A DNA stretch of 8,043 nucleotides from an uncultured Eubacterium sp. (GTDB lineage Bacteria > Bacillota > Clostridia > Lachnospirales > Lachnospiraceae), in contig CAJOQF010000303.1 of NCBI GenBank assembly GCA_905236295.1, positions 1-8,043 on the forward strand. The letters are read 5' to 3'. Shown in pieces: positions 1 to 6,659 of the stretch. Within the stretch, counting starts at the first letter, position 1; every line of letters starts with the position of its first letter. The position numbers and the translations under genes are program-made. The notes below the pieces were generated by a model. It saw nothing but the letters and a program-made list of their open reading frames with translations. It searched no databases and was not told where the DNA came from.

Positions 1-1
1 A

Positions 2-1543
2 GAGACGTATACAGAATCCGAACCACCGGCCCCTGAGCCGGTCGAAGGTAAATACACCTTCCCGCCTGTCTCACTTTTAAACCCGGCAAAATCCGGAAGC
101 GGATCGGGAGGAAACGACGCGGCGGAGACTGCGGAGAAACTGAGAACTGTCCTGGCCACATTCGGTGTTAAGGTCACCATCAACGACATAAGTGTCGGAC
201 CGGCTGTTACCCGATATGAGATCCAGCCTGAGATGGGTGTCAAAGTATCAAAGATAGTTTCGCTTTCTGATGATATCAAGCTTAATCTTGCGGCGGAGGA
301 TATCAGGATCGAAGCGCCTATCCCGGGTAAGGCAGCTATAGGAATTGAGGTTCCAAATAAGGAAAACGTCACCGTAGCATTCCGTGAACTCATTGAGTCC
401 GATAAGTTTAAAAATTCCAAGTCCAATATTGCCTTTGGCGTCGGAAAAGATATTGCGGGCGAGGTTATTGTGTCGGATATAGCAAAGATGCCGCATCTTC
501 TTATTGCAGGTGCTACAGGTTCCGGAAAATCCGTATGTATCAACACGATTATAATGAGCATTCTCTACAATGCTGATCCGGAGGATGTCAAACTTATCAT
601 GATAGATCCAAAGATTGTCGAGCTTTCCGTATACAACGGTATCCCGCATCTTTTCATTCCTGTTGTAACCGATCCGAAAAAAGCAGCCGGTGCATTGCAT
701 TGGGCGGTCAGCGAGATGGATGAGCGATATCAGAAGTTTGCCGAGATGCATGTAAGAGACTTAAAGAGTTACAATGCCAAGGTTACTTCAATAGAGGATG
801 TTGAGGGAGAAAACAAGCCGAAGAAACTGCCGCAGATCGTTATTGTGGTGGACGAGCTTGCCGACCTTATGATGGTTGCCCCGGGAGATGTGGAAGATTC
901 AATCTGCCGTCTGGCACAGCTTGCCAGAGCCTGTGGTATACATTTGATCGTCGCTACACAGCGACCATCAGTAAATGTCATCACCGGTCTTATCAAGGCA
1001 AATATGCCTTCCAGAATAGCGTTCGCGGTTTCTTCGGGTGTTGATTCAAGAACAATTCTCGATATGACCGGAGCGGAAAAGCTGCTTGGAAAGGGCGATA
1101 TGCTCTTCTATCCGCAGGGAATACCAAAGCCCGTCAGAGTACAGGGCGCCTTTGTTTCGGATGAGGAAGTCGGCAGGGTGGTTGATTTCTTCAAGGAGCA
1201 TCAGACGGAGAGTGCGTATGATGATTCGATCGAGGAAAAGGTTTCAACCCTTGCCGCACAGACCAAGGGAGGATCATCGTTTTCTAGCACTGCATCGCCG
1301 TTTGACGACAACTCCGACGACAGGGATTCGTACTTTGTGGATGCCGGCAAATTCATAATTGAAAAGGAGAAAGCGTCGATAGGTATGCTTCAGAGAACAT
1401 TCAAAATAGGCTTTAACAGGGCTGCCAGAATTATGGATCAGCTCTCCGACGCCGGTGTGGTCGGACCCGAGGAGGGTACAAAACCCAGAAAGATCCTTAT
1501 GACCATGCCTGAGTTTGAAACTTATATCGAAGAAGTTTTATAG
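2..1543 (+). CDS. ftsK: DNA translocase FtsK/SpoIIIE, C-terminal part (5' end outside window)
   Basis: This is a hexameric ATP-driven DNA pump that moves chromosomal DNA through the closing septum at division or sporulation. The frame is open from base 2, so the ATG at 233 is internal: the residues before it (FPPVSLL, a KLRTVLATFGV-like stretch, GPAVTRYE) are the conserved start of the FtsK alpha domain. Of the 513 visible residues, about 1-20 are an acidic, proline-rich linker. Walker A GATGSGKS is at 170-177 (bases 509-532), Walker B IVIVVDE at 279-285, and the ATQRPSVNVITGLIKAN segment follows. Residues about 451-513 form the winged-helix gamma domain (FIIEKEKASIGMLQR, FNRAARIMDQL) that reads orienting DNA sequences. 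The N-terminal membrane domain, which would separate a division FtsK from a sporulation SpoIIIE, is not visible. Nothing in the motor looks damaged. The family assignment is very secure; the FtsK versus SpoIIIE role is undecided. Confidence 0.97.
   Translation, partial: ETYTESEPPAPEPVEGKYTFPPVSLLNPAKSGSGSGGNDAAETAEKLRTVLATFGVKVTINDISVGPAVTRYEIQPEMGVKVSKIVSLSDDIKLNLAAEDIRIEAPIPGKAAIGIEVPNKENVTVAFRELIESDKFKNSKSNIAFGVGKDIAGEVIVSDIAKMPHLLIAGATGSGKSVCINTIIMSILYNADPEDVKLIMIDPKIVELSVYNGIPHLFIPVVTDPKKAAGALHWAVSEMDERYQKFAEMHVRDLKSYNAKVTSIEDVEGENKPKKLPQIVIVVDELADLMMVAPGDVEDSICRLAQLARACGIHLIVATQRPSVNVITGLIKANMPSRIAFAVSSGVDSRTILDMTGAEKLLGKGDMLFYPQGIPKPVRVQGAFVSDEEVGRVVDFFKEHQTESAYDDSIEEKVSTLAAQTKGGSSFSSTASPFDDNSDDRDSYFVDAGKFIIEKEKASIGMLQRTFKIGFNRAARIMDQLSDAGVVGPEEGTKPRKILMTMPEFETYIEEVL
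25..61. repeat. Two adjacent short stem-loops in the ftsK linker
   Basis: ACCGGC (25-30) pairs with GCCGGT (37-42), and one base later GAAGGT (44-49) pairs with ACCTTC (56-61); both have 6-base loops. They lie in the poorly conserved linker of FtsK just before the conserved alpha domain. Each six-base stem alone could be chance; the tandem arrangement is the reason to record it. Confidence 0.4.
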
Positions 1544-1593
1544 GTTTAAACGGTTGCGCTATGTATGAAAAGTGATGTGTGTTCAGTTACTTA

Positions 1594-1628
1594 TTGATTA
1601 TGATATTAAAGTGTGGTAAACATTTAAT
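1594..1628 (+). promoter_or_regulatory. Candidate promoter region in the ftsK-fhs gap
   Basis: The 118-base gap between the ftsK stop and the fhs start is clearly more AT-rich than the flanking genes and is the only gap in the window long enough for a promoter. A TTGATT (1594-1599) and, 17 bases later, a weak TAAACA (1617-1622) form one possible -35/-10 pair. A better -10-like TTTAAT (1623-1628) has no good -35 at the right distance. An 11-base palindrome (ACATT-T-AATGT, 1620-1630) overlaps this area and could be an operator or chance. No riboswitch-sized leader fits. The region is plausible as the operon promoter, but the exact boxes are uncertain. Confidence 0.25.
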
Positions 1629-1648
1629 GTAGGTTTTAGTACAGCAAA

Positions 1649-1654
1649 AAGGAG
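1649..1654 (+). promoter_or_regulatory. Ribosome binding site that fixes the fhs start
   Basis: AAGGAG lies 7 bases before the ATG at 1662. An in-frame ATG at 1656 is only one base from this site and the GTG at 1659 only four, both too close for normal initiation, so 1662 is the likely start. Confidence 0.75.
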
Positions 1655-1661
1655 AATGGTG

Positions 1662-3332
1662 ATGAAAACTGATATTGAGATTGCACAGCTCAACAAAATG
1701 TCACATATTAAGGATGTGGCAACAAAACTCGACATTAAAGAGGATGAACTTGAGTTCTATGGGAAGTACAAGGCCAAGCTTTCTGATGAACTTATGGACA
1801 GAGTTAAGGATAATCCGGACGGAAAGCTTGTATTAGTTACGGCTATCAACCCGACACCAGCCGGAGAGGGCAAGACAACCACAACAGTTGGTCTCGGTCA
1901 GGCTCTTGGAAAGAAAGGTATAAAGTCGGTTATCGCCCTCAGAGAGCCTTCTCTCGGACCGTGTTTTGGAATCAAGGGTGGAGCAGCCGGCGGCGGATAT
2001 GCGCAGGTTGTACCAATGGAGGATTTAAATCTTCATTTCACCGGTGACTTCCATGCAATCACATCAGCAAATAACCTTTTGGCAGCAATGCTTGATAATC
2101 ATATACAGCAGGGCAATGTACTTGGCATCGATCCGAGACAGGTAAAATGGAAGAGATGTCTCGACATGAACGATCGTGTGCTTAGAAATACAGTTGTAGG
2201 TCTTGGAGCGAAGGCAGATGGAATGGTAAGAGAAGACCATTTTGTTATCACTGTTGCATCAGAGATCATGGCTGTTCTCTGTCTCGCAGATGACCTTGCG
2301 GATCTCAAAAAGCGTCTTGGCAGAATGATCGTTGCATACACCTTTGACGGAAAGCCTGTAACAGCAGATGACCTTTCTGCGACAGGTGCTATGGCAGCAC
2401 TCTTGAAGGATGCTATCAAGCCAAACCTTATACAGACATTGGAGGATACTCCGGCGATAGTTCACGGAGGACCTTTTGCAAATATCGCTCACGGCTGCAA
2501 CTCGGTAAGAGCAACCAAGATGGCATTAAAGCTTGCGGATGTTGTTGTCACAGAGGCAGGTTTCGGTGCTGATCTCGGAGCTGAGAAGTTCTTTGATATC
2601 AAGAGCCGTGCTGCAGGTCTCAATCCTGAGTGCGTAGTGCTGGTTGCCACAGTGAGAGCATTGAAGTACAACGGAGGCGTTGCCAAGGAGGATCTCTCAA
2701 ATCCAAATCTTGAAGCACTCAAGAAGGGTATAGTAAACCTTGAAAAGCATATTGAGAACCTTTCAAAATACAATGTTCCGATAGTTGTAACGCTCAATGC
2801 GTTTGTCAGCGACACAGACGAAGAGATATCTTACGTTGAGAACTTCTGCAAGGAGAGAGGCTGCGAGTTCGCTCTTTCAGAAGTATGGGAAAAGGGCGGC
2901 GAAGGCGGACTTGCTCTTGCAGAAAAGGTAATGGATACTCTTGAGAACAAGACTTCAAACTTTGCACCTTTATATGACGTAAATCTCTCTATCAAGGAAA
3001 AGATTGAGACGATCGCAAAAGAGATTTACGGAGCAGACGGCGTTACATATTCAGCCGCTGTAAACAGAGAGATCGGAAAGATAGAGCAGCTCGGTCTTGA
3101 CAAGGTGCCTGTATGTATGGCAAAGACCCAGTACTCACTCTCAGACGATCCGAAGAAGCTTGGAAGACCTGAGGGCTTCACTATTGAAGTCAGAGAGGTA
3201 TATTTAAGTGCCGGAGCGGGATTCGTTGTTGCCATTAACGGCTCGATCATGACAATGCCGGGACTTCCTAAGGTGCCTGCGGCAAACAATATAGATGTAG
3301 ATGAAAATGGAAAGATAGTTGGATTGTTTTAA
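1662..3332 (+). CDS. fhs: Formate--tetrahydrofolate ligase (10-formyl-THF synthetase)
   Basis: This cytoplasmic enzyme joins formate to tetrahydrofolate using ATP, giving 10-formyl-THF. It feeds purine and formyl-Met-tRNA synthesis and, in acetogens, the methyl branch of the Wood-Ljungdahl pathway. The start at 1662 gives 556 residues, the usual family length, and the typical beginning MKTDIEIAQ. The nucleotide loop [10 protein letters not shown] is at residues 64-73, the family signature [11 protein letters not shown] at 103-113, and the second signature [12 protein letters not shown] at 328-339. The C-terminus ([10 protein letters not shown]) is also typical. The gene is intact. No folD, fchA or other one-carbon genes adjoin it, so the rest of the pathway must be encoded elsewhere. 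It is the first gene after the only sizeable gap and sits 8 bases before the next gene, so it probably leads the operon. The function is very secure; whether the host is an acetogen cannot be told from this gene alone. Confidence 0.98.
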   Translation: MKTDIEIAQLNKMSHIKDVATKLDIKEDELEFYGKYKAKLSDELMDRVKDNPDGKLVLVTAINPTPAGEGKTTTTVGLGQALGKKGIKSVIALREPSLGPCFGIKGGAAGGGYAQVVPMEDLNLHFTGDFHAITSANNLLAAMLDNHIQQGNVLGIDPRQVKWKRCLDMNDRVLRNTVVGLGAKADGMVREDHFVITVASEIMAVLCLADDLADLKKRLGRMIVAYTFDGKPVTADDLSATGAMAALLKDAIKPNLIQTLEDTPAIVHGGPFANIAHGCNSVRATKMALKLADVVVTEAGFGADLGAEKFFDIKSRAAGLNPECVVLVATVRALKYNGGVAKEDLSNPNLEALKKGIVNLEKHIENLSKYNVPIVVTLNAFVSDTDEEISYVENFCKERGCEFALSEVWEKGGEGGLALAEKVMDTLENKTSNFAPLYDVNLSIKEKIETIAKEIYGADGVTYSAAVNREIGKIEQLGLDKVPVCMAKTQYSLSDDPKKLGRPEGFTIEVREVYLSAGAGFVVAINGSIMTMPGLPKVPAANNIDVDENGKIVGLF

Positions 3333-3340
3333 GTGATAGT

Positions 3341-4468
3341 ATGAAATGTGCTAATTGTGGGGCTGAACTGATCCTTGGAAGTGTTTACTGTGCAGCCTGT
3401 GGCAGGGAGGCAATGATTGTTCCGGATTACAATCCGGAAGAAGAAGAACTGGAAGTAAACATCGTTAAAGATATGGAGCCGGGCGACGACAGAAATGTCG
3501 TGCCGGCTCCGAATAATGAAAAAACGCCTGAGAAAAAGCCCAAAAAGAAAAAACTTTCAAAAAAGAATATTGCTGCACTTATAGCTATAATCCTTGTTGT
3601 TATTTTGATCGTTGGAGTTATCGTTGTCAGAAATGCGAACTCCTATGAAGTACAGTATGAGAAAGCGTACTCAAGCTATGAACATAAAAATTATGACAAA
3701 GCACAAAAGAGTATAGATAAGTGTATAAAGATAGATGCAAAGAGAACTGAAAGCTATGTACTCCTTGCAAAGGTTCTGTATGCCCAAAAGGACGTTGATG
3801 GTGCGTTTGAAGCATTGGATGAAGCGTTAAAGATCAATCCGGGGTGTGAGGATGCGATAAAAACCAAGATAAAGATATGCGAAGAGAACGGTGATTACGA
3901 TACCATTATGAAGATGATGGACAAGGCATCCGACGACATTCTGAAGAGTTGTTTTTCGGATTATGTCATAGAAACGCCTGTTCCAAGCATAGAACCGGGC
4001 ACTTATAACGACGATATCGAGATCAAGTTTGACAAGATCGCGGGCTGCTCAATATACTACACTACCGATGGAAGTGATCCGAGAGCCTTCGGAATAGAAT
4101 ACGACGGATATAACGGTATTAAACTGACCGGTGGAGAGACCCTGATAAAAGCGGTTTCAAAAGATAAACGAGGTGTGTACAGCAAGGTCGTCGATCTGAA
4201 TTACAATATTTCGTATGAGGCTATAGATATGCCGAGTGTTTCACCGGACGGAGGCAAATTTACAGAGCAGACTTATGTGACGGTAGATGTGCCGAGTGGA
4301 TGTACGGCGTATTATACATGGGGGAACACAACTCCGAATGACAGTTCCACGAAGTATTCGGGACCTATAGCAGTCCCGGAGGGCAACAATGTTCTTTCGG
4401 TGATCATTGTGGATGCACACGGACTGTACAGCGGAGTGTTTAGAGGAAACTACGTATATATGCCTTGA
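3341..4468 (+). CDS. Zinc-ribbon / single-TM / TPR-like / double CHB_HEX_C-like membrane protein, function unknown
   Basis: This 375-residue protein is of unknown role, but its layout is clear. An N-terminal zinc ribbon has Cys pairs at 3/6 and 17/20 (CANC, CAAC). A charged linker (about 22-76) runs from strongly acidic to lysine-rich just before one hydrophobic helix (about 77-96). Helical TPR-like repeats follow (about 101-195; YEKAYSSYEHKNYDKAQ, then a second unit ending ALKINPG). Two beta-rich modules resemble the chitobiase/beta-hexosaminidase C-terminal family (CHB_HEX_C): about 211-290 with the hallmark IYYTTDGSDP, and about 296-373 with a diverged copy AYYTWGNTTPN. The lysines before the helix suggest the zinc ribbon is cytoplasmic and the repeats and beta modules lie outside (positive-inside rule). 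The gene begins 8 bases after the fhs stop with no good ribosome binding site, so translation may be coupled to fhs; it ends 15 bases before phoH. Its partner or ligand is unknown. A cell-surface or envelope-sensing adaptor is only a guess. Confidence 0.88.
   Translation: MKCANCGAELILGSVYCAACGREAMIVPDYNPEEEELEVNIVKDMEPGDDRNVVPAPNNEKTPEKKPKKKKLSKKNIAALIAIILVVILIVGVIVVRNANSYEVQYEKAYSSYEHKNYDKAQKSIDKCIKIDAKRTESYVLLAKVLYAQKDVDGAFEALDEALKINPGCEDAIKTKIKICEENGDYDTIMKMMDKASDDILKSCFSDYVIETPVPSIEPGTYNDDIEIKFDKIAGCSIYYTTDGSDPRAFGIEYDGYNGIKLTGGETLIKAVSKDKRGVYSKVVDLNYNISYEAIDMPSVSPDGGKFTEQTYVTVDVPSGCTAYYTWGNTTPNDSSTKYSGPIAVPEGNNVLSVIIVDAHGLYSGVFRGNYVYMP
3420..3439. repeat. Perfect short inverted repeat inside the zinc-ribbon gene
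   Basis: TTCCGGATT and AATCCGGAA flank a two-base centre (AC), giving nine complementary pairs. It lies about 80 bases into the gene, in the acidic linker just after the zinc ribbon. It encodes PDYNPEE, so reuse of CCG-GA(T/A) codons partly explains it. No T-run follows, so it is not an intrinsic terminator. Confidence 0.6.
3475..3510. repeat. Strong intragenic hairpin with GAAA loop inside the zinc-ribbon gene
   Basis: GGAGCCGG (3475-3482) pairs with CCGGCTCC (3503-3510). After a small asymmetric bulge (GCG opposite G), ACGACA (3486-3491) pairs with TGTCGT (3496-3501) around a GAAA tetraloop. The 14 Watson-Crick pairs are far more than expected by chance at one spot. The hairpin sits in the linker between zinc ribbon and membrane helix. 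The downstream bases are A-rich, not T-rich, so this is not a + strand terminator; on the - strand the following bases are not a clean T-run either. It may be an mRNA structure affecting translation or stability. A biological role is unproven. Confidence 0.6.
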
Positions 4469-4472
4469 TATT

Positions 4473-4478
4473 AGGAGG
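4473..4478 (+). promoter_or_regulatory. Ribosome binding site supporting the TTG start of phoH
   Basis: A consensus AGGAGG lies 5 bases before the TTG at 4484. An in-frame TAG occupies 4481-4483, so no start further upstream is possible, and the next in-frame start-like codon (GTG 4508) has no comparable site. This decides the TTG start. Confidence 0.8.
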
Positions 4479-4483
4479 ATTAG

Positions 4484-5461
4484 TTGGATTTATTTGAAAA
4501 GAGCTTTGTGATTCCCACAGAGCACAGCGCAAATGTCTTCGGAAGCTTTGATTCCAACATAAAGATGATTGAAAGAAACTTAAAGGTTTCGCTTATTTCC
4601 AGGAATGATAATATGAAGATTGTCGGGCCGAAACCCATGGTTGAAGCTGCGATAAAGGTGCTTGATGATCTGGAGGAACTCTCAAAAAGAGGAAACAGCA
4701 TAACCGAGCAGAATGTATCCTATGCGATATCGCTTGCGATGGAGGACTTGCAAAAATCCATTGTAGAGCTTGACAAGGATATCATCTGTCATACCGTGGA
4801 CGGAAAACCCGTTAAGCCAAAGACCCTCGGACAGGAGGAGTACGTCAATTACATTAGGAACAAGATGATAGTCTTCGGCATAGGCCCTGCCGGAACCGGA
4901 AAGACATATCTTGCAATGGCTATGGCGATAATGGCGTTCAAGCACGAGGAGGTCAGCAGGATCATCCTTACAAGACCTGCGATAGAAGCGGGAGAGAAGC
5001 TGGGATTTTTGCCTGGAGATCTCCAGAGCAAAGTTGATCCGTACCTTAGACCGCTCTATGATGCCCTCTACCAGATAATGGGTGCTGATGCTTTCCTTAA
5101 AAACATGGAAAAAGGTCTTATAGAAGTTGCCCCGCTTGCATATATGCGTGGCAGGACCCTTGACAACGCGTTTATTATTTTAGATGAGGCTCAGAACACC
5201 ACGCCGGCTCAGATGAAAATGTTTTTGACGAGAATCGGATTCGGATCAAAAGCGGTTATTACGGGAGATCTGACTCAGAAGGATCTGCCAAAGGATACCA
5301 AATCCGGATTGGAAATAGCCTGGAAGGTGCTGGAAAATATCGATGATATCGGCTTTTCTTATCTGACCAGCAAGGATGTGGTAAGGCATCCTCTCGTACA
5401 GAGAATTGTAAAGGCGTACGAGGATTATGAAAATAAGGCAACTAAGAAGAAAAAAGGTTGA
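4484..5461 (+). CDS. phoH: PhoH-family ATPase
   Basis: This is a cytoplasmic P-loop ATPase of the PhoH/PhoL type. The family is repeatedly found next to ybeY and is thought to act in RNA metabolism (helicase-like), but its exact cellular job is not settled. Of 325 residues, about 1-65 form the small N-terminal domain (SLISRNDNMKIVGP segment). Walker A GPAGTGKT is at 134-141, the family block RPAIEAGEKLGFLPGDL at about 164-180, PYLRPLYDAL follows, and Walker B IILDEAQN is at 231-238. ITGDLTQ-DLP is at about 259-269. The C-terminal tail is lysine-rich (KKKK). All catalytic motifs are intact and the length is normal. Initiation is at TTG directly after an in-frame stop, behind a perfect AGGAGG; a non-ATG start may tune output. 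The gene is followed immediately by the PgpH-like gene, as in Bacillus subtilis phoH-yqfF-yqfG, but the sporulation genes yqfC/yqfD that often precede phoH are not here. Confidence 0.97.
   Translation: MDLFEKSFVIPTEHSANVFGSFDSNIKMIERNLKVSLISRNDNMKIVGPKPMVEAAIKVLDDLEELSKRGNSITEQNVSYAISLAMEDLQKSIVELDKDIICHTVDGKPVKPKTLGQEEYVNYIRNKMIVFGIGPAGTGKTYLAMAMAIMAFKHEEVSRIILTRPAIEAGEKLGFLPGDLQSKVDPYLRPLYDALYQIMGADAFLKNMEKGLIEVAPLAYMRGRTLDNAFIILDEAQNTTPAQMKMFLTRIGFGSKAVITGDLTQKDLPKDTKSGLEIAWKVLENIDDIGFSYLTSKDVVRHPLVQRIVKAYEDYENKATKKKKG
5454..5457 (+). promoter_or_regulatory. Ribosome binding site favouring the 5463 start of the PgpH-like gene
   Basis: AAGG, within an A-rich run at the end of phoH, lies 5 bases before the ATG at 5463. 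The alternative ATG at 5427 has a GAGG only 3 bases upstream and would add 12 basic residues encoded inside phoH. Confidence 0.45.
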
Positions 5462-5462
5462 A

Positions 5463-6659
5463 ATGTCGGGAGTAGATAGATTTTTTAAGGACAGAGTCAA
5501 ATTATTCATAATATTTTTGATAACGCTTACCTGTGGCGGATTTGTGATGCCTTTCATCACGGGTTCATACGGCGATCAGATCATTCTGTTTGTGGTACTA
5601 TCGTTTTGTGCGGGATTGCTTTTGGTTTTGTACATGGAAAAGAGAGCGCTCAATACCAAAACGATCGAAATGTATGAGCGAAATATCAAACTTCCGTTGA
5701 TCACAGTCATAGTTTCAACCATTGTTGTTATCGCATTGAGCCTGTTAAGTGCAAATGTTTTCGGTATGCTTATCGTGCCGTTTGCGTTTATAGTGATGAT
5801 AAATGCGGCAGCATTTGATACGGCTTTCGGAGTATTGGTCACGCTTTTATATGTGTGCTGGGAGACTTTGCTAAACGCGTTTTCCACATACACCTTAACT
5901 GCGGTGATCCTATATGTAATTGCCGGGGCTGCAGTTCTTAAACTTTTCGATAAGAAAGAGACTATACTAAAGGGAGCGCTTATAATGATAGCCGCATTGT
6001 TTACGATTTCCTTTGGTCTTGTATTTATGGATGGATTGTCGATCACTTCAAAGGACCTGATTTCGGCTATGGTAAATGCCTGCGTCAATACGGGGCTTTC
6101 GCTTGCTGTTTTACCGTTTATATTTACCGCAAGGAGCAGATTCAGAACAAACAGCTTTGCAGATTTCCTGAGCAGCAATCATCCGGTTCAAAAGATGATG
6201 CTCTCATTTTCGAAGGTTGATTATGCCCATGCACAGAAGGTGTCCATCCTCTGCGGTAAATGCGCAGAGATATGCGGGGTTCAGGTCGATGTCTGCATGA
6301 TGGCGGGAATGTATTATAGGGTCGGTAGAATGTATGGTCGCCCCTATGTATCCAACGGAGTAAAGATCGGCATGGATTACAATTTTCCACCGGAGGTTAT
6401 CGAGATACTGGCAGAGTATGACGGGGAATACAGAGCTCCGTCTTCAGTGGAATCTGCACTTGTAAATATTGTAGACTGCGTTGTGACAAAGCTTGAAATG
6501 GTAAAGACTGATAAGACATTTAAATCGGTGTGGAATAAGGAAATGCTGATCATGAACACCTTGAATGAGAGATCACAGCTCGGGCTCTACGATAAATCGG
6601 GATTATCAATGAACTCGTTCATAAAGATAAGAAACTACCTCGTAAAGGAGGAGATTTAG
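5463..6659 (+). CDS. PgpH/YqfF-like 7TM-HD membrane protein with degenerate HD domain and no extracellular domain
   Basis: Genuine PgpH is a roughly 700-residue membrane phosphodiesterase that cleaves c-di-AMP to pApA. This protein sits in its place between phoH and ybeY but is only 398 residues. About eight hydrophobic segments are visible (near 13-32, 39-58, 77-97, 99-118, 121-140, 145-162, 168-189, 199-221). Only a few residues separate the first two, where PgpH has its large extracellular 7TMR-HDED domain. Residues about 234-398 follow the PgpH HD domain: SNHPVQKMM resembles NPNHPLLRRL, YAHAQKV resembles TYHHS, and LYDKSGLSMNSF resembles LDESGLTLKDL. The HD pair (YYHDIGK) is replaced by YYRVGRM (R286, V287), the later SHVxDG His by Tyr295 and the QHHG pair by Tyr-Asp (319-320). 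Asp338 and one early His (256) remain. A roughly 30-residue loop after the HD site is missing. The reading frame is clean, so it looks like a maintained non-catalytic relative, perhaps a sensor or scaffold. The start at 5463 is preferred; 5427 is possible. Confidence 0.85.
   Translation: MSGVDRFFKDRVKLFIIFLITLTCGGFVMPFITGSYGDQIILFVVLSFCAGLLLVLYMEKRALNTKTIEMYERNIKLPLITVIVSTIVVIALSLLSANVFGMLIVPFAFIVMINAAAFDTAFGVLVTLLYVCWETLLNAFSTYTLTAVILYVIAGAAVLKLFDKKETILKGALIMIAALFTISFGLVFMDGLSITSKDLISAMVNACVNTGLSLAVLPFIFTARSRFRTNSFADFLSSNHPVQKMMLSFSKVDYAHAQKVSILCGKCAEICGVQVDVCMMAGMYYRVGRMYGRPYVSNGVKIGMDYNFPPEVIEILAEYDGEYRAPSSVESALVNIVDCVVTKLEMVKTDKTFKSVWNKEMLIMNTLNERSQLGLYDKSGLSMNSFIKIRNYLVKEEI

Noticed and set aside
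233..235. ATG as the start of the FtsK gene
   Set aside because: Residues encoded before it in the same frame (from base 2) match conserved FtsK alpha-domain sequence, so the gene begins upstream of the window.
248..751. 167-codon open frame on the - strand
   Set aside because: It is antisense to the conserved FtsK motor, including Walker A, and has no family resemblance or ribosome binding site that I can see.
1086..1358. 90-codon open frame on the + strand in another frame
   Set aside because: It overlaps the conserved FtsK C-terminal region out of frame, and its arginine/serine-rich composition is typical of a shadow frame.
1531..1560. Possible terminator after ftsK (GTTT...AAAC around the stop codon)
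   Set aside because: The pairing is only about four AT-rich bases with no T-run after it, too weak for an intrinsic terminator.
1656..1658. ATG as the start of fhs
   Set aside because: It is one base from the AAGGAG site; the ATG at 1662 has proper spacing and gives the usual N-terminus and length.
1600..1661. Tetrahydrofolate riboswitch upstream of fhs
   Set aside because: The leader is short and I cannot find the conserved paired elements expected of that riboswitch class; only a trivial palindrome is present.
5576..6178. 200-codon open frame on the - strand
   Set aside because: It lies entirely opposite the membrane part of the PgpH-like gene. The apparent hydrophobicity and openness mirror the antisense of Leu/Ile/Val-rich codons, and the + strand frame has operon spacing and recognisable HD landmarks.
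5463..6659. Pseudogene call for the PgpH-like gene
   Set aside because: There is no internal stop or frameshift, the spacing to both neighbours is tight and it carries the strong ribosome binding site for ybeY. Loss of catalytic residues alone does not show decay.
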